Shown: positions 8,084 to 17,705, counted from the stretch's first letter. The stretch is DNA of 64,000 nucleotides from Acidobacteriaceae bacterium KBS 146 (GCA_000688615.1 JHVA01000001.1:3348001-3412000), one strand, 5' to 3'. A program made the numbers and translations. The notes: generated from the letters alone by a model not told the origin.

Positions 8084-10468
8084 TTATTGCTGCACCGAAG
8101 CTGGGCCGTTCAAAGCTTTCTGCTCTTTATCCCAAGGCATCATTTCGTACTCCCGTGGAGGTATTTCGCCTGCGAGATACCGCACGAAATAATCCCACCG
8201 GCGACGCGTCATATAGGGCGATGCAGCCCCGTACCCGTGATGCGCATTCGGGATCAACAGCAGGTCGAAGTCTTTATTCGCCTTGATCAAGGCATCGACA
8301 AGCACAAGGGTGTTGTTCATCGGAACGTTGTCGTCCATCGTTCCATGTGCCAGCAGCAGGTGCCCCTTCAACTTCTTTACAAGGTTCTGGTTCGCCTGGC
8401 CGTCATAGTTGCTGGTCCCATCGGAGTTGACTACCTCAAGCCCGGCCCATTTTTCCGCCCAGTCGTCCTCATAATCGCGTTGATCGTGATTCCCGCTCTC
8501 CGCAATTCCAACCTTGAAGAAATCCGGATAGTTGAACATTGCTGCGGCCGTCGCATTTCCGCCGCCGGAATGTCCCCAGATTCCGGCCCGATCGATGTCG
8601 ATCCACGGATAACGTGCCGCCAGCTCCTTCATTCCAGCCACCTGATCGGAAATCGTATTGTCTCCCAGGTTGCCGTAGTAAAACTCGTGAAATGCCTTCG
8701 AGCGCCATGGCGTACCCATACCATCGATGCACACGACGACAAAGCCAAGCTCCGCCAGCGATTGCAGGTCGTGGTGTGCTGCCGTAAAGCTGCGGCTGCC
8801 GCATGATCCCGTCTGGGGACCGGGATAGACATTGTTCACGATGGGATATTTCTTTGAGGAGTCGAAGTTCGTCGGCTTGAAGAGGAAGCCGTAAAGATCC
8901 GTCTTTCCATCGCGCGCCTTCACCGTGATGGGCGTCAACGGAGCCCATCCTGCGGCGACCAGCTTGCTAATATCCTGTTTTGCTACCTCCATGACCGATC
9001 GCCCATCGTCATCCCGCACAACCGACACCTGCGGAGTTGTCGGAGTGGAAGCAACATCGACAAAGTAACGTCCGTCAGAAGACGCCGTAATCTCATGGTC
9101 TTCGTTCTCGGGTGTTAGCAGCTTCATTCCGCTGCCGTCGAAATGGATGCTGTAAAAGAACCTAAAGTACGGATCGCGGCCCTTCTCTTTCCCCGTCCCG
9201 ACGAAATACAGCTCGCGCTCGCTGGGGTCTACGATCAGGACCTGGGCGACGTTGCCTTCGCCGTGCGTGATCTGATTCTTCAGGTGTCCCGTCTTGCCGT
9301 CATACAGGTACATCTGTCCCCAGCCATCGCGCTCGCTGAACCAGAGCACCTCATCGCTTCCCCACAGATACTTCCAGTTCACATGATCGATTCCGCTCTC
9401 GAAGAACTTCGGCGCGGTCTCGCTCATGACCTCGCGCACCTCGCCAGTTTCAGTGTTCGCCACACGCAGCCACTCCTGCTTGTGATCGCGCGAGGTTGAA
9501 ACGAATGCAAGCTGTTTGCTGTCATCGCTCCATTGCACGTCTTCCCACCCGCCATTGCAGCTCACGTCGTCGCAGATGGTCGAGCGATGCTGGTCCGGCG
9601 GCATTTTCAGGCGAACCACCTTCGCCGTGTCCACTTCGATCACCACGCGTTCGATCATCGTCACGTCTTTGTCGCCCACCAGCGGATACTTCCACGCTTC
9701 GAGCTTGGGGTGACGATTCGTCACAGGAACCAGGTACATCTCGCCGGTCTTGCGCTGGTCCTGTTGGAACGTCGCGACTTTCTTTGAGTCCGGCGACCAA
9801 AGCACGATGGGCCGGTCGGTATGCTGCCAGCCGGCATTGTCTGTGCCATAGCCGTAGTCCTTCACTCCATCGCTGGTCAGTTGTGTCTCTTTTCCGGTTG
9901 CGGTGTCGCGCATCCAGAGGTTCCAGCTTCTGACAAACACCGCTTTCTTCCCATCCGGGGACACAGCCGTCGGGACATCCTGTCCCTCTTTCGATGTCTT
10001 GTCAGCCGGAGCGCATACACTCGAACCGCTGAGGTCGCAATGCCAGCGCCGTCCGTCCATCGAAAACGTAATGATCTTGTCGCCTGCGGAGAGTGACAGC
10101 TCAGACAGTTCCATCGAACCTGCCGCGAGCGCTGTTCTCCCGGCCTGCTGTTGCGCGGATGCGAGTGCGGCATTCAACGCGCTGGCCAGCTTCGCATGAT
10201 CGAATGCGGGGCCCTTGGTCTTCTTCGACGGATCGACCAGAAGGTACGTCGCTCCCTCGGCGCTGTGATCCCGATACCAGAAGCGGCCATCTTCCATCCA
10301 GGTCGGATGATCGACGCTGTGGTAGACCAGGGGATTGACGTTGTAATTCATCCATCTCTCCGCGCGTGCGTAGTCGGCCTGCGTCAGCTGCGTGGTCTGC
10401 GCTGTTGCAGCGCCTGTAAGCCAGACAAACAGGGCTGCCGACCTCAACAAAATCTTTCCTGACGACAT
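8084..10468 (-). CDS. Secreted dipeptidyl peptidase IV-type serine peptidase (S9B)
   Basis: A 794-residue prolyl dipeptidase. It has an N-terminal signal peptide (SAALFVWLTGAATAQT), a beta-propeller domain covering roughly residues 60-510 and a C-terminal alpha/beta-hydrolase domain. The catalytic triad is visible: Ser in GIWGHSGGGNA (around residue 634), Asp in HGTMDDNVP, and His in NAHHGYG. Upstream lies the Tyr loop NNVYPGPQTGSCG. It probably removes Xaa-Pro dipeptides from peptides in the periplasm or medium. The length is normal for bacterial DPP IV. The gene stands alone; TrmJ starts upstream on the same strand and ends about 60 bp away. Confidence 0.93.
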   Translation of the reverse strand: MSSGKILLRSAALFVWLTGAATAQTTQLTQADYARAERWMNYNVNPLVYHSVDHPTWMEDGRFWYRDHSAEGATYLLVDPSKKTKGPAFDHAKLASALNAALASAQQQAGRTALAAGSMELSELSLSAGDKIITFSMDGRRWHCDLSGSSVCAPADKTSKEGQDVPTAVSPDGKKAVFVRSWNLWMRDTATGKETQLTSDGVKDYGYGTDNAGWQHTDRPIVLWSPDSKKVATFQQDQRKTGEMYLVPVTNRHPKLEAWKYPLVGDKDVTMIERVVIEVDTAKVVRLKMPPDQHRSTICDDVSCNGGWEDVQWSDDSKQLAFVSTSRDHKQEWLRVANTETGEVREVMSETAPKFFESGIDHVNWKYLWGSDEVLWFSERDGWGQMYLYDGKTGHLKNQITHGEGNVAQVLIVDPSERELYFVGTGKEKGRDPYFRFFYSIHFDGSGMKLLTPENEDHEITASSDGRYFVDVASTPTTPQVSVVRDDDGRSVMEVAKQDISKLVAAGWAPLTPITVKARDGKTDLYGFLFKPTNFDSSKKYPIVNNVYPGPQTGSCGSRSFTAAHHDLQSLAELGFVVVCIDGMGTPWRSKAFHEFYYGNLGDNTISDQVAGMKELAARYPWIDIDRAGIWGHSGGGNATAAAMFNYPDFFKVGIAESGNHDQRDYEDDWAEKWAGLEVVNSDGTSNYDGQANQNLVKKLKGHLLLAHGTMDDNVPMNNTLVLVDALIKANKDFDLLLIPNAHHGYGAASPYMTRRRWDYFVRYLAGEIPPREYEMMPWDKEQKALNGPASVQQ

Positions 10469-10528
10469 TCTTCCTCTCCTGTAGTCTCCGCGGAGACCAG
10501 TCAGCTTGTATCGAAATCCGTAGATCCT

Positions 10529-11281
10529 CTACGGCGTCTTTTGCTCCTGCTCGATCTTCCAGAGCACCTGGCGCATCACTCCCATCCACACCGGAACATC
10601 TTCAGTCGTCAGGTCCATCCGCAGGACCAGCTGTCGCAGCTGCGCCTCACGGGCGTTCGCAGGATATCGTCGCAGGTATCCGCTCTTGTCCAGAACTTCA
10701 CGAAACCGTTCAAGGAACCGCTCGATCTCTTCGCCACGAGCCGCCTCTCGGATTCCCTCGGCTGCTATCTCTTCGCTTCGTATCAGTTCGTACAGGCAGA
10801 CGGCCACCGCCTGTCCAAGATTCATCGAAGGGTGACGCATCTCCTCGTGCTGATGCATCGGGATCGTCAGCAGCGAGTGACAGTGACTCAGCTCTTCATT
10901 ACTCAAACCCGTTTTTTCGGAGCCAAATAGCAGAGCCACGCGAGCGCTCGTATTCTGGATCTCGGCAAGAATCTTATGCCGTGCCTCGGCGAGCGGATAA
11001 AGCGGATGCTCCAGAGCACGGTTTCCTGCCGCTGTTGTTCCGATCACCATCGTGCAGTCCGCAACAGCGTCTGCTACCGAATCAAAGACCTTTGCTTCGG
11101 CGAGAACTTTGGAGGCATCCACCGCCGACCGCGCCGTCTCCAACGGAGGGGCATATTCGGCCACCACGCGCAGGTAGCGGAAGCCGAAGTCGTGCATCGC
11201 GCGCGCCGCTGCGCCGATATTGTTCGAATTGCGGGCTCGTACCAGAGTAACGACAACCCGGTCCAGAATCTCAGAAGTCAC
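10529..11281 (-). CDS. trmJ: tRNA 2'-O-methyltransferase of the TrmJ/SpoU family
   Basis: A 250-residue SPOUT-fold RNA methyltransferase. The three SPOUT motifs are clear: NSNNIGAAARAM at residues 18-29, LLFGSEKTGLSNEEL, and IPMHQHEEMRHPSMNLGQAVAVCLYEL, which form the trefoil-knot SAM site. A C-terminal helical extension follows, as in TrmJ, which methylates C32/U32 of tRNAs. TrmJ rather than TrmH or TrmL is inferred from the length and the C-terminal extension. It lies upstream of DPP IV on the same strand but is functionally unrelated. Confidence 0.87.
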   Translation of the reverse strand: MTSEILDRVVVTLVRARNSNNIGAAARAMHDFGFRYLRVVAEYAPPLETARSAVDASKVLAEAKVFDSVADAVADCTMVIGTTAAGNRALEHPLYPLAEARHKILAEIQNTSARVALLFGSEKTGLSNEELSHCHSLLTIPMHQHEEMRHPSMNLGQAVAVCLYELIRSEEIAAEGIREAARGEEIERFLERFREVLDKSGYLRRYPANAREAQLRQLVLRMDLTTEDVPVWMGVMRQVLWKIEQEQKTP

Positions 11282-11305
11282 AGCTTCATTCTAGGCGACA
11301 AAAAA

Positions 11306-11330
11306 ACGGCCCGGAGCTTTTCCGGGCCGT
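11306..11330 (-). terminator. Intrinsic terminator for the YXWGXW-protein gene
   Basis: Read on the minus strand, ACGGCCCGGA pairs with TCCGGGCCGT around a short loop and is followed directly by seven T residues. It lies 20 bp after the stop of the upstream minus-strand gene. Confidence 0.85.
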
Positions 11331-11349
11331 ACGTTTCAGTGAATGGCGC

Positions 11350-12294
11350 CTATCGGCGTTCGCGATCGTTGTGGGTGTCGCGATGAATCTGTTCGCTAGC
11401 GTGGTTCTGTTCCCGGTTGATCTGCTGGCGCTCCTGCTGGTTCAGGTGGCCGCCATTAGCCGCGCGATCGTTGTGAACCTGTTGATTGATGCGCGCCTGA
11501 TTATTCTCGATGTTGCGTGTCTCGCGCGGGGTCAGTTCACCTGAACGAACGCCGTTCGCAACCCGCTGCTGCCGCACATCACTGCGTTCGCCGACTCTGG
11601 ACATCGCTGTCGTCTGCGGACGCCCATGGTTGTAGGAGGCCTGCTGCATACGGTCGGACCGCATCGCCTGTTCGTGGGCCACCTGATTGGATGTTGGCTG
11701 GAAGTGACGCTCGTTGAACGCGGCCTGCTCCCGCGAATTGGCGCGTGCTGTCAGGCCGCCACGGCCGCCGTTGTAGCTCACGCGGTTCACGTTATTCACA
11801 ACAACGGTGCGGTTATAGACATTGGTCACATGGATCGAGTTGATGTTGTTGACCGAACGGTTATAAGCGAACGCCCCACCTCTCCAGTAGCCGCCCTCGT
11901 ACCCGACTCCCGTATAGCCATAGCCGTAGTTAACTCCACCGTAGAAGCCGATGTGCGGTCCCCAGTAACCGGGGTGGAAGACATAGGCCGATCCGCCCCA
12001 TCCCCAGTATCCGGGGGTCCACAACACGCCCACTGCAGGCGGGCGAACCCACACACCGGGAACCCAGTAGTATCCCGCAGGTCCCCACGCCCAGTATCCC
12101 GGCGTCCAAAGATAGCCGTCGCCCGGGCATACGGGTTGGGCATACACCGGAAGCGCAGGGGGAGGCGTATTCACAGAGACGCCAATCGCAATATTCACAG
12201 AGGCCGAAGCAACCGCGGAAAGCGTGATAACAGCTGTAGCCGCAGCCGCCAGTACAACCGTTCGGATTACTTGCATGCTCTTCAGGGAAGCCAT
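11350..12294 (-). CDS. Secreted YXWGXW-repeat protein with asparagine/glutamine-rich tail
   Basis: A 314-residue exported protein. The start at 12294 follows AGGAGTT and leads into a signal peptide (VVLAAAATAVITLSAVASA). Residues about 50-150 hold repeated aromatic units of the type GYLWTPGYWAWG, GYYWVPGVWV, LWTPGYWGWG and VFHPGYWGPH, the YXWGXW family pattern. The second half is hydrophilic, rich in Asn, Gln, Arg and His, and repetitive (AHEQAMRSDRMQQ, RINQQVHNDRAANGGHLNQQERQQ). It is probably an envelope-associated structural or adhesive protein; no enzymatic motif is seen. Its own terminator lies just downstream. Confidence 0.85.
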   Translation of the reverse strand: MASLKSMQVIRTVVLAAAATAVITLSAVASASVNIAIGVSVNTPPPALPVYAQPVCPGDGYLWTPGYWAWGPAGYYWVPGVWVRPPAVGVLWTPGYWGWGGSAYVFHPGYWGPHIGFYGGVNYGYGYTGVGYEGGYWRGGAFAYNRSVNNINSIHVTNVYNRTVVVNNVNRVSYNGGRGGLTARANSREQAAFNERHFQPTSNQVAHEQAMRSDRMQQASYNHGRPQTTAMSRVGERSDVRQQRVANGVRSGELTPRETRNIENNQARINQQVHNDRAANGGHLNQQERQQINREQNHASEQIHRDTHNDRERR

Positions 12295-12572
12295 TTTTTG
12301 TAACTCCTTCAATCGGGCACTGTTCAAAAAAAGAGCAGTGCAAGGCTCGCTGCAGAAGCGGGACTTCCAATTTCTGTCCCGCTCACCAGACTCCAGACAG
12401 ATAGACACGCATTGCTCTGCTAAGTTTTTGCCTTGTTCATAAAATCTGTGATCTACGTCGTACACAGAAAGTCACATCTCCACGAATGCAACCTTCTTCG
12501 CTGTCCCGCATCGCGATTTCGAACTCAACCTGCATCGAATAACGCAATCGAATAAACTGACCCTATCCCGCG

Positions 12573-14372
12573 GTGTCCGATAACTTCTCTCAACTCGTCA
12601 AGCAGCAGGTCGATATCGTCCGCATCATTGGCGAATACATCAAGCTGCGTAAGACCGGAGCGCAGAACTACACCGGCCTCTGTCCTTTTCATAAGGAGAA
12701 GACAGGCTCTTTCTCTGTCAACGCCAACCACGGATATTTCTACTGCTTCGGCTGTCACGAAAAAGGCGACGTCTTCACCTTCGTGATGAAGCTCGAAAGC
12801 CTTACCTTTCCTGAGGCGGTTCGCTTCGTCGCGCAGAAGGCTGGAATTCCGCTTCCAAAGCGCGAGTTCAGCTCGCCCGAAGAGGCGCGCGAAGCCGGTC
12901 TTCGCCGCCAGTTGCTGGATATTCACGAAGCCGCGACGCAATACTTTGAGGCAGCGTTGAAGTCTCCTGAAGCAGCCCGCGCTCGCGAATATCTCACCAG
13001 CCGTGGCGTTACTGCAGAGACTATTCAGAGATTCCGCATCGGTTATGCGCCCGATGACTTCAACCACATGCGCAACGCCCTCAGGCCGCACTTCAGCGAA
13101 GAGATTCTGCGCTCCAGCGGTCTCTTCAAGTCGAAGGAACAGGCCGATGGTTCGCCGGGGACTCTATACGCTGGATTTCGCAAGCGCATCATGTTTCCAA
13201 TCGCAAACGAGCAGGGTAAGACCATCGCCTTCACCGGACGCGCTCTCGACGCGCAGGATGAAAAAGGCCGCGACATCGCCAAGTACATGAACTCGCCCGA
13301 GGGCCCCATCTACACCAAGGGTCACGTCCTGTTCAATCTCGACAAGGCCCGTCAGGAGATTCGCAACCTCGGCTTCGCTCTTCTGGTTGAAGGGCAGATG
13401 GACTGCATCTCGGTCTACATGGCTGGCATTCGCAACGTCATCGCAACCTCGGGCACCGCGTTTACAGAGGCGCAGGTGCGTCTGCTCTCACGCTTCACTC
13501 CCAACAAGCAGGTCATCCTCAACTTCGACCCCGACACCGCCGGCCGCACCGCTGCCGAGAAAGCCGGAGCCATGCTCGTCGAAGAGGGCTTCGATGTCCG
13601 CATCGTTCTGCTTGAAGACGGTCTCGATCCTGATCGCTACATTCGCGAGCGCGGACTTCCCGCCTACACGGCTGCCGTGCGCGCCGCCAACCGCTACATG
13701 GATTACCTCATCGAGCGAGCCCGGCAGGAGTATCCCGCTCGCACGGCCGACGCCAAGGTCAAAGCGATGAACTTCCTGCTGCCCCATATTCGCCGGATTC
13801 CTTCCGCACTGCAGCGCGATGAATTCGCTGCGGATGCAGCCCAGAAGCTCGGCATCGACTCGGCCATCCTCCGGCAGGAACTGCGTCAGGCCGCCATGCA
13901 GCGTGTCGAAAGCGTGCGCTCGCACAGTCACGATCCTGCCAGTGAAACCGAGCGCATTCTGCTTCGTGCGCTCGTGCTGCCAGAGGATGATGCAGCCCGA
14001 CAGCTTGCAGTGGCGCGGCTCTCAGAAAATCCCGGATGGTACGACGGCCTCCCTTCCGCTGGCATCCTTGAGACCCTTGCGTTGGGAGCTCCGCCGGAAA
14101 ACCCTCTAGATGCCGCTCCCGATCAGGCCAGCCGGGTCCTGCTGGCCCGCGCGCTCCATCATCCTGATACCGAAGACCTGACGACCGCGCCCCTCTCGCT
14201 CCACGATCAGGTGGAAGATGCGCTGCACACCCTCGAACGACGGTATCTCGAACGTCGGCAACGCGAACTGAGGATCCTCATTGCGGAGGCGGAACGTCGC
14301 AGCGACGATTCCATGGTCATGACACTCACGCAGGAAAGGCTCCAGCTCGACCGTCGTTTACGCGAGCACTAA
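12573..14372 (+). CDS. dnaG: DNA primase
   Basis: The replicative primase, 599 residues, which makes RNA primers at the fork. It has an N-terminal CHC2 zinc-binding domain (CPFHKEK...YCFGCHEKGD, residues about 38-65), then the DnaG catalytic core with the Toprim block LLVEGQMDCIS and downstream NFDPDTAG and DGLDPDRYI acidic motifs, then a C-terminal helicase-binding region. The start is GTG (VSDNFSQLVKQQVDIV), which matches the conserved N-terminus of the family; there is no clear ribosome site. In many bacteria dnaG is followed directly by rpoD; here 3.5 kb intervene. Confidence 0.96.
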   Translation: MSDNFSQLVKQQVDIVRIIGEYIKLRKTGAQNYTGLCPFHKEKTGSFSVNANHGYFYCFGCHEKGDVFTFVMKLESLTFPEAVRFVAQKAGIPLPKREFSSPEEAREAGLRRQLLDIHEAATQYFEAALKSPEAARAREYLTSRGVTAETIQRFRIGYAPDDFNHMRNALRPHFSEEILRSSGLFKSKEQADGSPGTLYAGFRKRIMFPIANEQGKTIAFTGRALDAQDEKGRDIAKYMNSPEGPIYTKGHVLFNLDKARQEIRNLGFALLVEGQMDCISVYMAGIRNVIATSGTAFTEAQVRLLSRFTPNKQVILNFDPDTAGRTAAEKAGAMLVEEGFDVRIVLLEDGLDPDRYIRERGLPAYTAAVRAANRYMDYLIERARQEYPARTADAKVKAMNFLLPHIRRIPSALQRDEFAADAAQKLGIDSAILRQELRQAAMQRVESVRSHSHDPASETERILLRALVLPEDDAARQLAVARLSENPGWYDGLPSAGILETLALGAPPENPLDAAPDQASRVLLARALHHPDTEDLTTAPLSLHDQVEDALHTLERRYLERRQRELRILIAEAERRSDDSMVMTLTQERLQLDRRLREH

Positions 14373-14480
14373 GTCGACTTCCCGACACAAATTTGATGAC
14401 GGCACGACCCGCTCCATGCAGTCACAGAAATGCATCGAGATTTGCCCCGGTCATAAGAAGTGTGTCGATATCTGTCTTGA

Positions 14481-14631
14481 AGAAGCGTCAGCAACAGGAA
14501 GAAGCGTCAGCAACAGGAAGAAGTGTCAGCAACAGGAAGAAGTGTCAGCAACAGGAAGAAGTGTCAGCAACAGGAAGAAGTGTCAGCAACAGGAAGAAGT
14601 GTCAGCAACAGGAAGAGGCGTCAGCAACAGC
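14481..14631 (+). repeat. 19-bp tandem repeat (minisatellite), about eight copies
   Basis: GTCAGCAACAG recurs at 14487, 14506, 14525, 14544, 14563, 14582, 14601 and 14620, an exact 19-bp period with unit GTCAGCAACAGGAAGAAGT. Only C/T and A/G substitutions occur, in the first two and last copies. Because 19 is not a multiple of three, all three frames stay open and encode cycles of the same residues. I treat the resulting frames as non-coding. The stretch 14373-14880 holds this array and one dispersed repeat, with no convincing gene. Confidence 0.95.
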
Positions 14632-14666
14632 TTTTGAGGGAATCCTATCAATCCCTTTTCATGAGG

Positions 14667-14730
14667 GTGTCATCCTGAGCGAAGCCTCTCGCAGTTTTAT
14701 CGCGAGAGGCGAAGTCGAAGGATCTGCGGT
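14667..14730 (+). repeat. Dispersed repeat A, copy 1
   Basis: The unit begins GTGTCATCCTGAGCGAAG and ends GTCGAAGGATCTGCGGT. Between these lies a hairpin, CCTCTCGC...GCGAGAGG. The same unit recurs at 17319 and 22059 with compensating changes in the stem. Confidence 0.8.
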
Positions 14731-14880
14731 TTATCTCGATCGCGTCGGAACCTGCCTGAGCGCTCAAAAGCTGTTCTCCGCTCACAATCACACCCTCGCG
14801 TATGCAAAGAATCAATCGCTTACATGTCGCTACAGTCGTCTAACACTTCCGTAACCAACGGCTTGTTACAATCAAAGACG

Positions 14881-15879
14881 ATGGCCAAGTCCTTGACCTT
14901 CTCTGTGGGTATTCCCACCTTTAATCAGGCAGAGTACCTTGAGGCGACCATTCTCTCCCTCCTCAATCAGACTCGCCCCCCGGATGAGATCGTCATCTCG
15001 GATCACTTCAGCACGGACCATACCCCGGAGATCATTGCGAAATATGAGGGAAAGGTTCGTGGAGTCAAGCCCCCTGTCGGCTCCAACGTCGGCGCACAGT
15101 GGGACTTCACGATCTCGTGCCTCAAAGGCGACTGGATCACCCTCTTCTCCAGCGACGATATCGCCTATCCGAATTTTGTCGAAGCTCTCCTTCGCGGAGC
15201 ATCACGCCGCGAAGATGCTGTCCTCGTCCGTGCCGGATGGGAAAACATCGATAAAGATGGCAAGGTCATCGACAAGCAATATCTGCTCAGCGTAAAGGCG
15301 ACTTCGTTGCCTCCGGACAATCTCTTCGAGCAGAAACATGGACCCAAGGCCAGCTTTGCTGCCTTTGCGGTGCATCGCGAGACGCTTCAAAGATCCGGCG
15401 GCTATCACCTGGGCATGGAATCCTTCGGCGACTGGCCCATGTTCGCGCAGCTTGCTCCGTTCGGATCGTTCATCTACGAGAATGAGCTGATCAGCGGATA
15501 TCGTGTCGGCCACGATGGCGACAAGTTCCGCAAGCGTCTCGGTATGTGGATACGTGACGAGCAGCGCATGTTCTACGAGGTGTTTCCGCTGGCAGCGCAG
15601 CGGGCAGGTCTTACCGATACCACGTGGATCGCCCAGGCCAGCCGCGATAACTTCCTTCGCTACCTGACCTCGGCTCAAAACAAGCTCACGGTGGAAGAAA
15701 AAGCAAACGTGGTTCCGTTGTTCCAGTCCTGGGCCGCTAAAACCGGCTCAGAAGAGCTTCTCCGCGCCTTCGCCGAAGGCCGTCCCCTCCCCAGGTCGAT
15801 GCGTAGCATCCTCAATCAGGGCAAGAATCTCATTCGTCCCGTAGCACAACGGCTACGCGGCGCGCTGCAACGGCACTAG
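14881..15879 (+). CDS. Family 2 glycosyltransferase
   Basis: A cytoplasmic or membrane-associated GT-A glycosyltransferase of about 332 residues. It starts SVGIPTFNQAEYLEATILSLLNQT and continues DEIVISDHFSTDHTPEII, the nucleotide-sugar-binding GT2 N-terminus; the usual DDGSTD is varied to DHFSTD. The later acidic pair is seen as FSSDDIAYP. The start at 14881 places the GT2 core at the N-terminus; an ATG at 14824 is possible, and neither has a ribosome site. It ends 18 bp before the flippase gene, so the two are probably an operon for surface glycan assembly. Confidence 0.85.
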   Translation: MAKSLTFSVGIPTFNQAEYLEATILSLLNQTRPPDEIVISDHFSTDHTPEIIAKYEGKVRGVKPPVGSNVGAQWDFTISCLKGDWITLFSSDDIAYPNFVEALLRGASRREDAVLVRAGWENIDKDGKVIDKQYLLSVKATSLPPDNLFEQKHGPKASFAAFAVHRETLQRSGGYHLGMESFGDWPMFAQLAPFGSFIYENELISGYRVGHDGDKFRKRLGMWIRDEQRMFYEVFPLAAQRAGLTDTTWIAQASRDNFLRYLTSAQNKLTVEEKANVVPLFQSWAAKTGSEELLRAFAEGRPLPRSMRSILNQGKNLIRPVAQRLRGALQRH

Positions 15880-15897
15880 GCCGTAAATCGGAATCTC

Positions 15898-17298
15898 ATG
15901 GACACTTCTACCAAACGACGGCTCGTCCTCGGCTTTCTCTCCAATTGGGTCAGTAAACTGGCTACCACGATCGTCCAGCTGGTTCAGGTTCCTGTCTTTC
16001 TGCATTTCTGGAGCGTTCCCCTCTATGGCGAGTGGATGATCGTCACCGCCATCCCGTCCTATCTCAACGTCAGCAACTTCGGCTTTGGAAACGTCGCCGG
16101 AAACGAGATGACGATGATGACCGCGCGAGGAGATCGCGACGGTGCGCTGCGTGTCTTTCAAAGCTGCTGGTGGCTCATTACCCTCATCTGCTCGGCCTGT
16201 ATCGTTCTTCTTGGCCTGGTGCTCTACTACACTCCCGCAGCCCGCCTGCTCAAGCTTCATGCCATCGACGCAAGCGACACCAAGTGGATCATCTTCTACC
16301 TCGGCTGCTCCGTTCTGCTCGGCCAGCTTGAGGCGCTCCTGCAGTCGGCCTATCGTTGTGTGGGCCGGTATCCCTATGGATCCTTTATCAAGAGCATCTT
16401 CTCTCTCGCCGCCTTCGGCGTAATGCTCATCCCTGTCTGCCTCGGCGGAGGAGCCCGCGTCACCGCTCTTGTCTTCGCCTCCGCCAACGCCTTCTTCACC
16501 ATCGTCCTCTGCATCATGGTGCGCCGCGATCTGCCCTGGATTCGTTACGGCTGGAATCATGCCAGCTTCGCCGAAATTCGCCGCCTCACCGCACCGGCCT
16601 TTGCTTTCATGGCTTTCCCCATCGGCAACGCCTTGAACCTGCAGGGAACCCTGATGGCGGTCGGATACGCTCTCGGACCCACCGCCGTCGTCATCTTCGG
16701 CACCGCCCGCACCGTCTCCCGCGTCGCGCTCCAGCTGGTCCAGATGGTCAACAACACCTTCTGGCCTGAACTCTCCACAGCCTTTGGAACCAATGACATC
16801 GCGCTCACCCGCACCCTCCACCGGCGTTCCTGCCAGCTCGGGCTGATCATCGCCGTCGTCATCGTCGCTGCCATGATGACCCTTGGGCCCTGGTTTCTCA
16901 CCCACTGGACCGGAGGCCATGTTCCTCCCAGCCGTGGCCTGCTCACCATCCTCCTGATGGTGGTCGTCGCCTACTCCCTCTGGTCGACCAGCTCCACTCT
17001 GCTGGCTGCGGTCAATAAACATCAGCGGCTTGCGGTCTGGTACCTCTTTGGAACCAGCGTCACGGTCGTGCTGACCTATGTGCTGGCCAGGCAGTTCGGT
17101 CTCTATTGGGCCGCCGCATCCCTGCTCGTCTCCGAGCTGGTGATGAACATGTACGTTCTGCCGGCATCGCTCAAGCTCTCGCACGACACCTTCCCGGCGT
17201 TTCTGGCCAGCATGACGCAGTATCCGCAGTCGCTCCGTCCGGCAGCGCTGCTGGCCCGGATTCGCCGCACCTCGCGGCCTTCCTCTTTGACCTCGTGA
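15898..17298 (+). CDS. Polysaccharide flippase (Wzx/MOP superfamily)
   Basis: A 466-residue polytopic membrane protein with about 12-14 hydrophobic helices. It is consistent with the MOP exporter superfamily that moves lipid-linked oligosaccharides across the inner membrane. The N-terminus KRRLVLGFLSNWVSKLATTIVQLVQVPVFLHFWSVPLYGEWM is typical of O-antigen and exopolysaccharide flippases. It is translationally close to the GT2 gene. The cognate polymerase and further transferases are not in the window, so this is a small glycan satellite rather than a full locus. Confidence 0.85.
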   Translation: MDTSTKRRLVLGFLSNWVSKLATTIVQLVQVPVFLHFWSVPLYGEWMIVTAIPSYLNVSNFGFGNVAGNEMTMMTARGDRDGALRVFQSCWWLITLICSACIVLLGLVLYYTPAARLLKLHAIDASDTKWIIFYLGCSVLLGQLEALLQSAYRCVGRYPYGSFIKSIFSLAAFGVMLIPVCLGGGARVTALVFASANAFFTIVLCIMVRRDLPWIRYGWNHASFAEIRRLTAPAFAFMAFPIGNALNLQGTLMAVGYALGPTAVVIFGTARTVSRVALQLVQMVNNTFWPELSTAFGTNDIALTRTLHRRSCQLGLIIAVVIVAAMMTLGPWFLTHWTGGHVPPSRGLLTILLMVVVAYSLWSTSSTLLAAVNKHQRLAVWYLFGTSVTVVLTYVLARQFGLYWAAASLLVSELVMNMYVLPASLKLSHDTFPAFLASMTQYPQSLRPAALLARIRRTSRPSSLTS

Positions 17299-17318
17299 TC
17301 GGCCCTACCTCTGAAGCA

Positions 17319-17389
17319 AGTCATCCCGAGCGAAACCTTTCGCAGCTTCATCGCGAAAGGCGCGGTCGAAGGATCCGCGGATCTGCGGT
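17319..17389 (+). repeat. Dispersed repeat A, copy 2
   Basis: Begins AGTCATCCCGAGCGAAA and ends GGTCGAAGGATCCGCGG plus a partial duplication of the end. The internal stem is CCTTTCGC...GCGAAAGG, which differs from copy 1 at paired positions but keeps the pairing. Confidence 0.8.
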
Positions 17390-17445
17390 CCCTCGGAACC
17401 ACGTATGTAACTCCATGTGGCGCAGCCATTTACAATACTAAAAGC

Positions 17446-17691
17446 ATGCCTCGACACCAGACCACAGACCCCGGATATCGCAACAAGCACGGCCAGGTCG
17501 TCGTTGCCCGGACGGGTTTTCCCTCCGAGAGCTTTCCCGGCCAGACCATCTATCATCTCCGCTGTAGTCACTGCGGGCATGATTACGGCTCCAACGGAAC
17601 CGATATCCACCTCAGGCGCTGTCCCTCACACCAGGGAGGAGCCCGTGGCGAGCCTCTTCGAGAGCCGCCGCCGAATCTTTTTTCCATCTGA
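17446..17691 (+). CDS. Small zinc-ribbon protein of unknown function
   Basis: An 81-residue protein with N-terminal DPGYRNKHGQVVVARTG and a metal-binding block CSHCGHDYGSNGTDIHLRRCPSHQGG (CxxC plus a later Cys and His). This arrangement is a conserved small hypothetical family that I have seen in several bacterial phyla, with no assigned role. The start ATG at 17446 has only a weak AAAGC upstream. It lies between a repeat A copy and the structured region upstream of rpoD, on the same strand. Confidence 0.7.
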   Translation: MPRHQTTDPGYRNKHGQVVVARTGFPSESFPGQTIYHLRCSHCGHDYGSNGTDIHLRRCPSHQGGARGEPLREPPPNLFSI

Positions 17692-17705
17692 ATCGTCTAA
17701 ATCTA

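Noticed and set aside
14481-14631. CRISPR array
   Set aside because: The repeats are contiguous with no spacers.
14393-14854. Two overlapping open frames across the 19-bp array
   Set aside because: They exist only because the array lacks stops in any frame; no start context and no family.
15853-17184. 443-codon minus-strand frame
   Set aside because: Shadow of the flippase gene; the product is rich in Asp, Gly and Glu with no family motif, while the plus strand gives a clear membrane protein.
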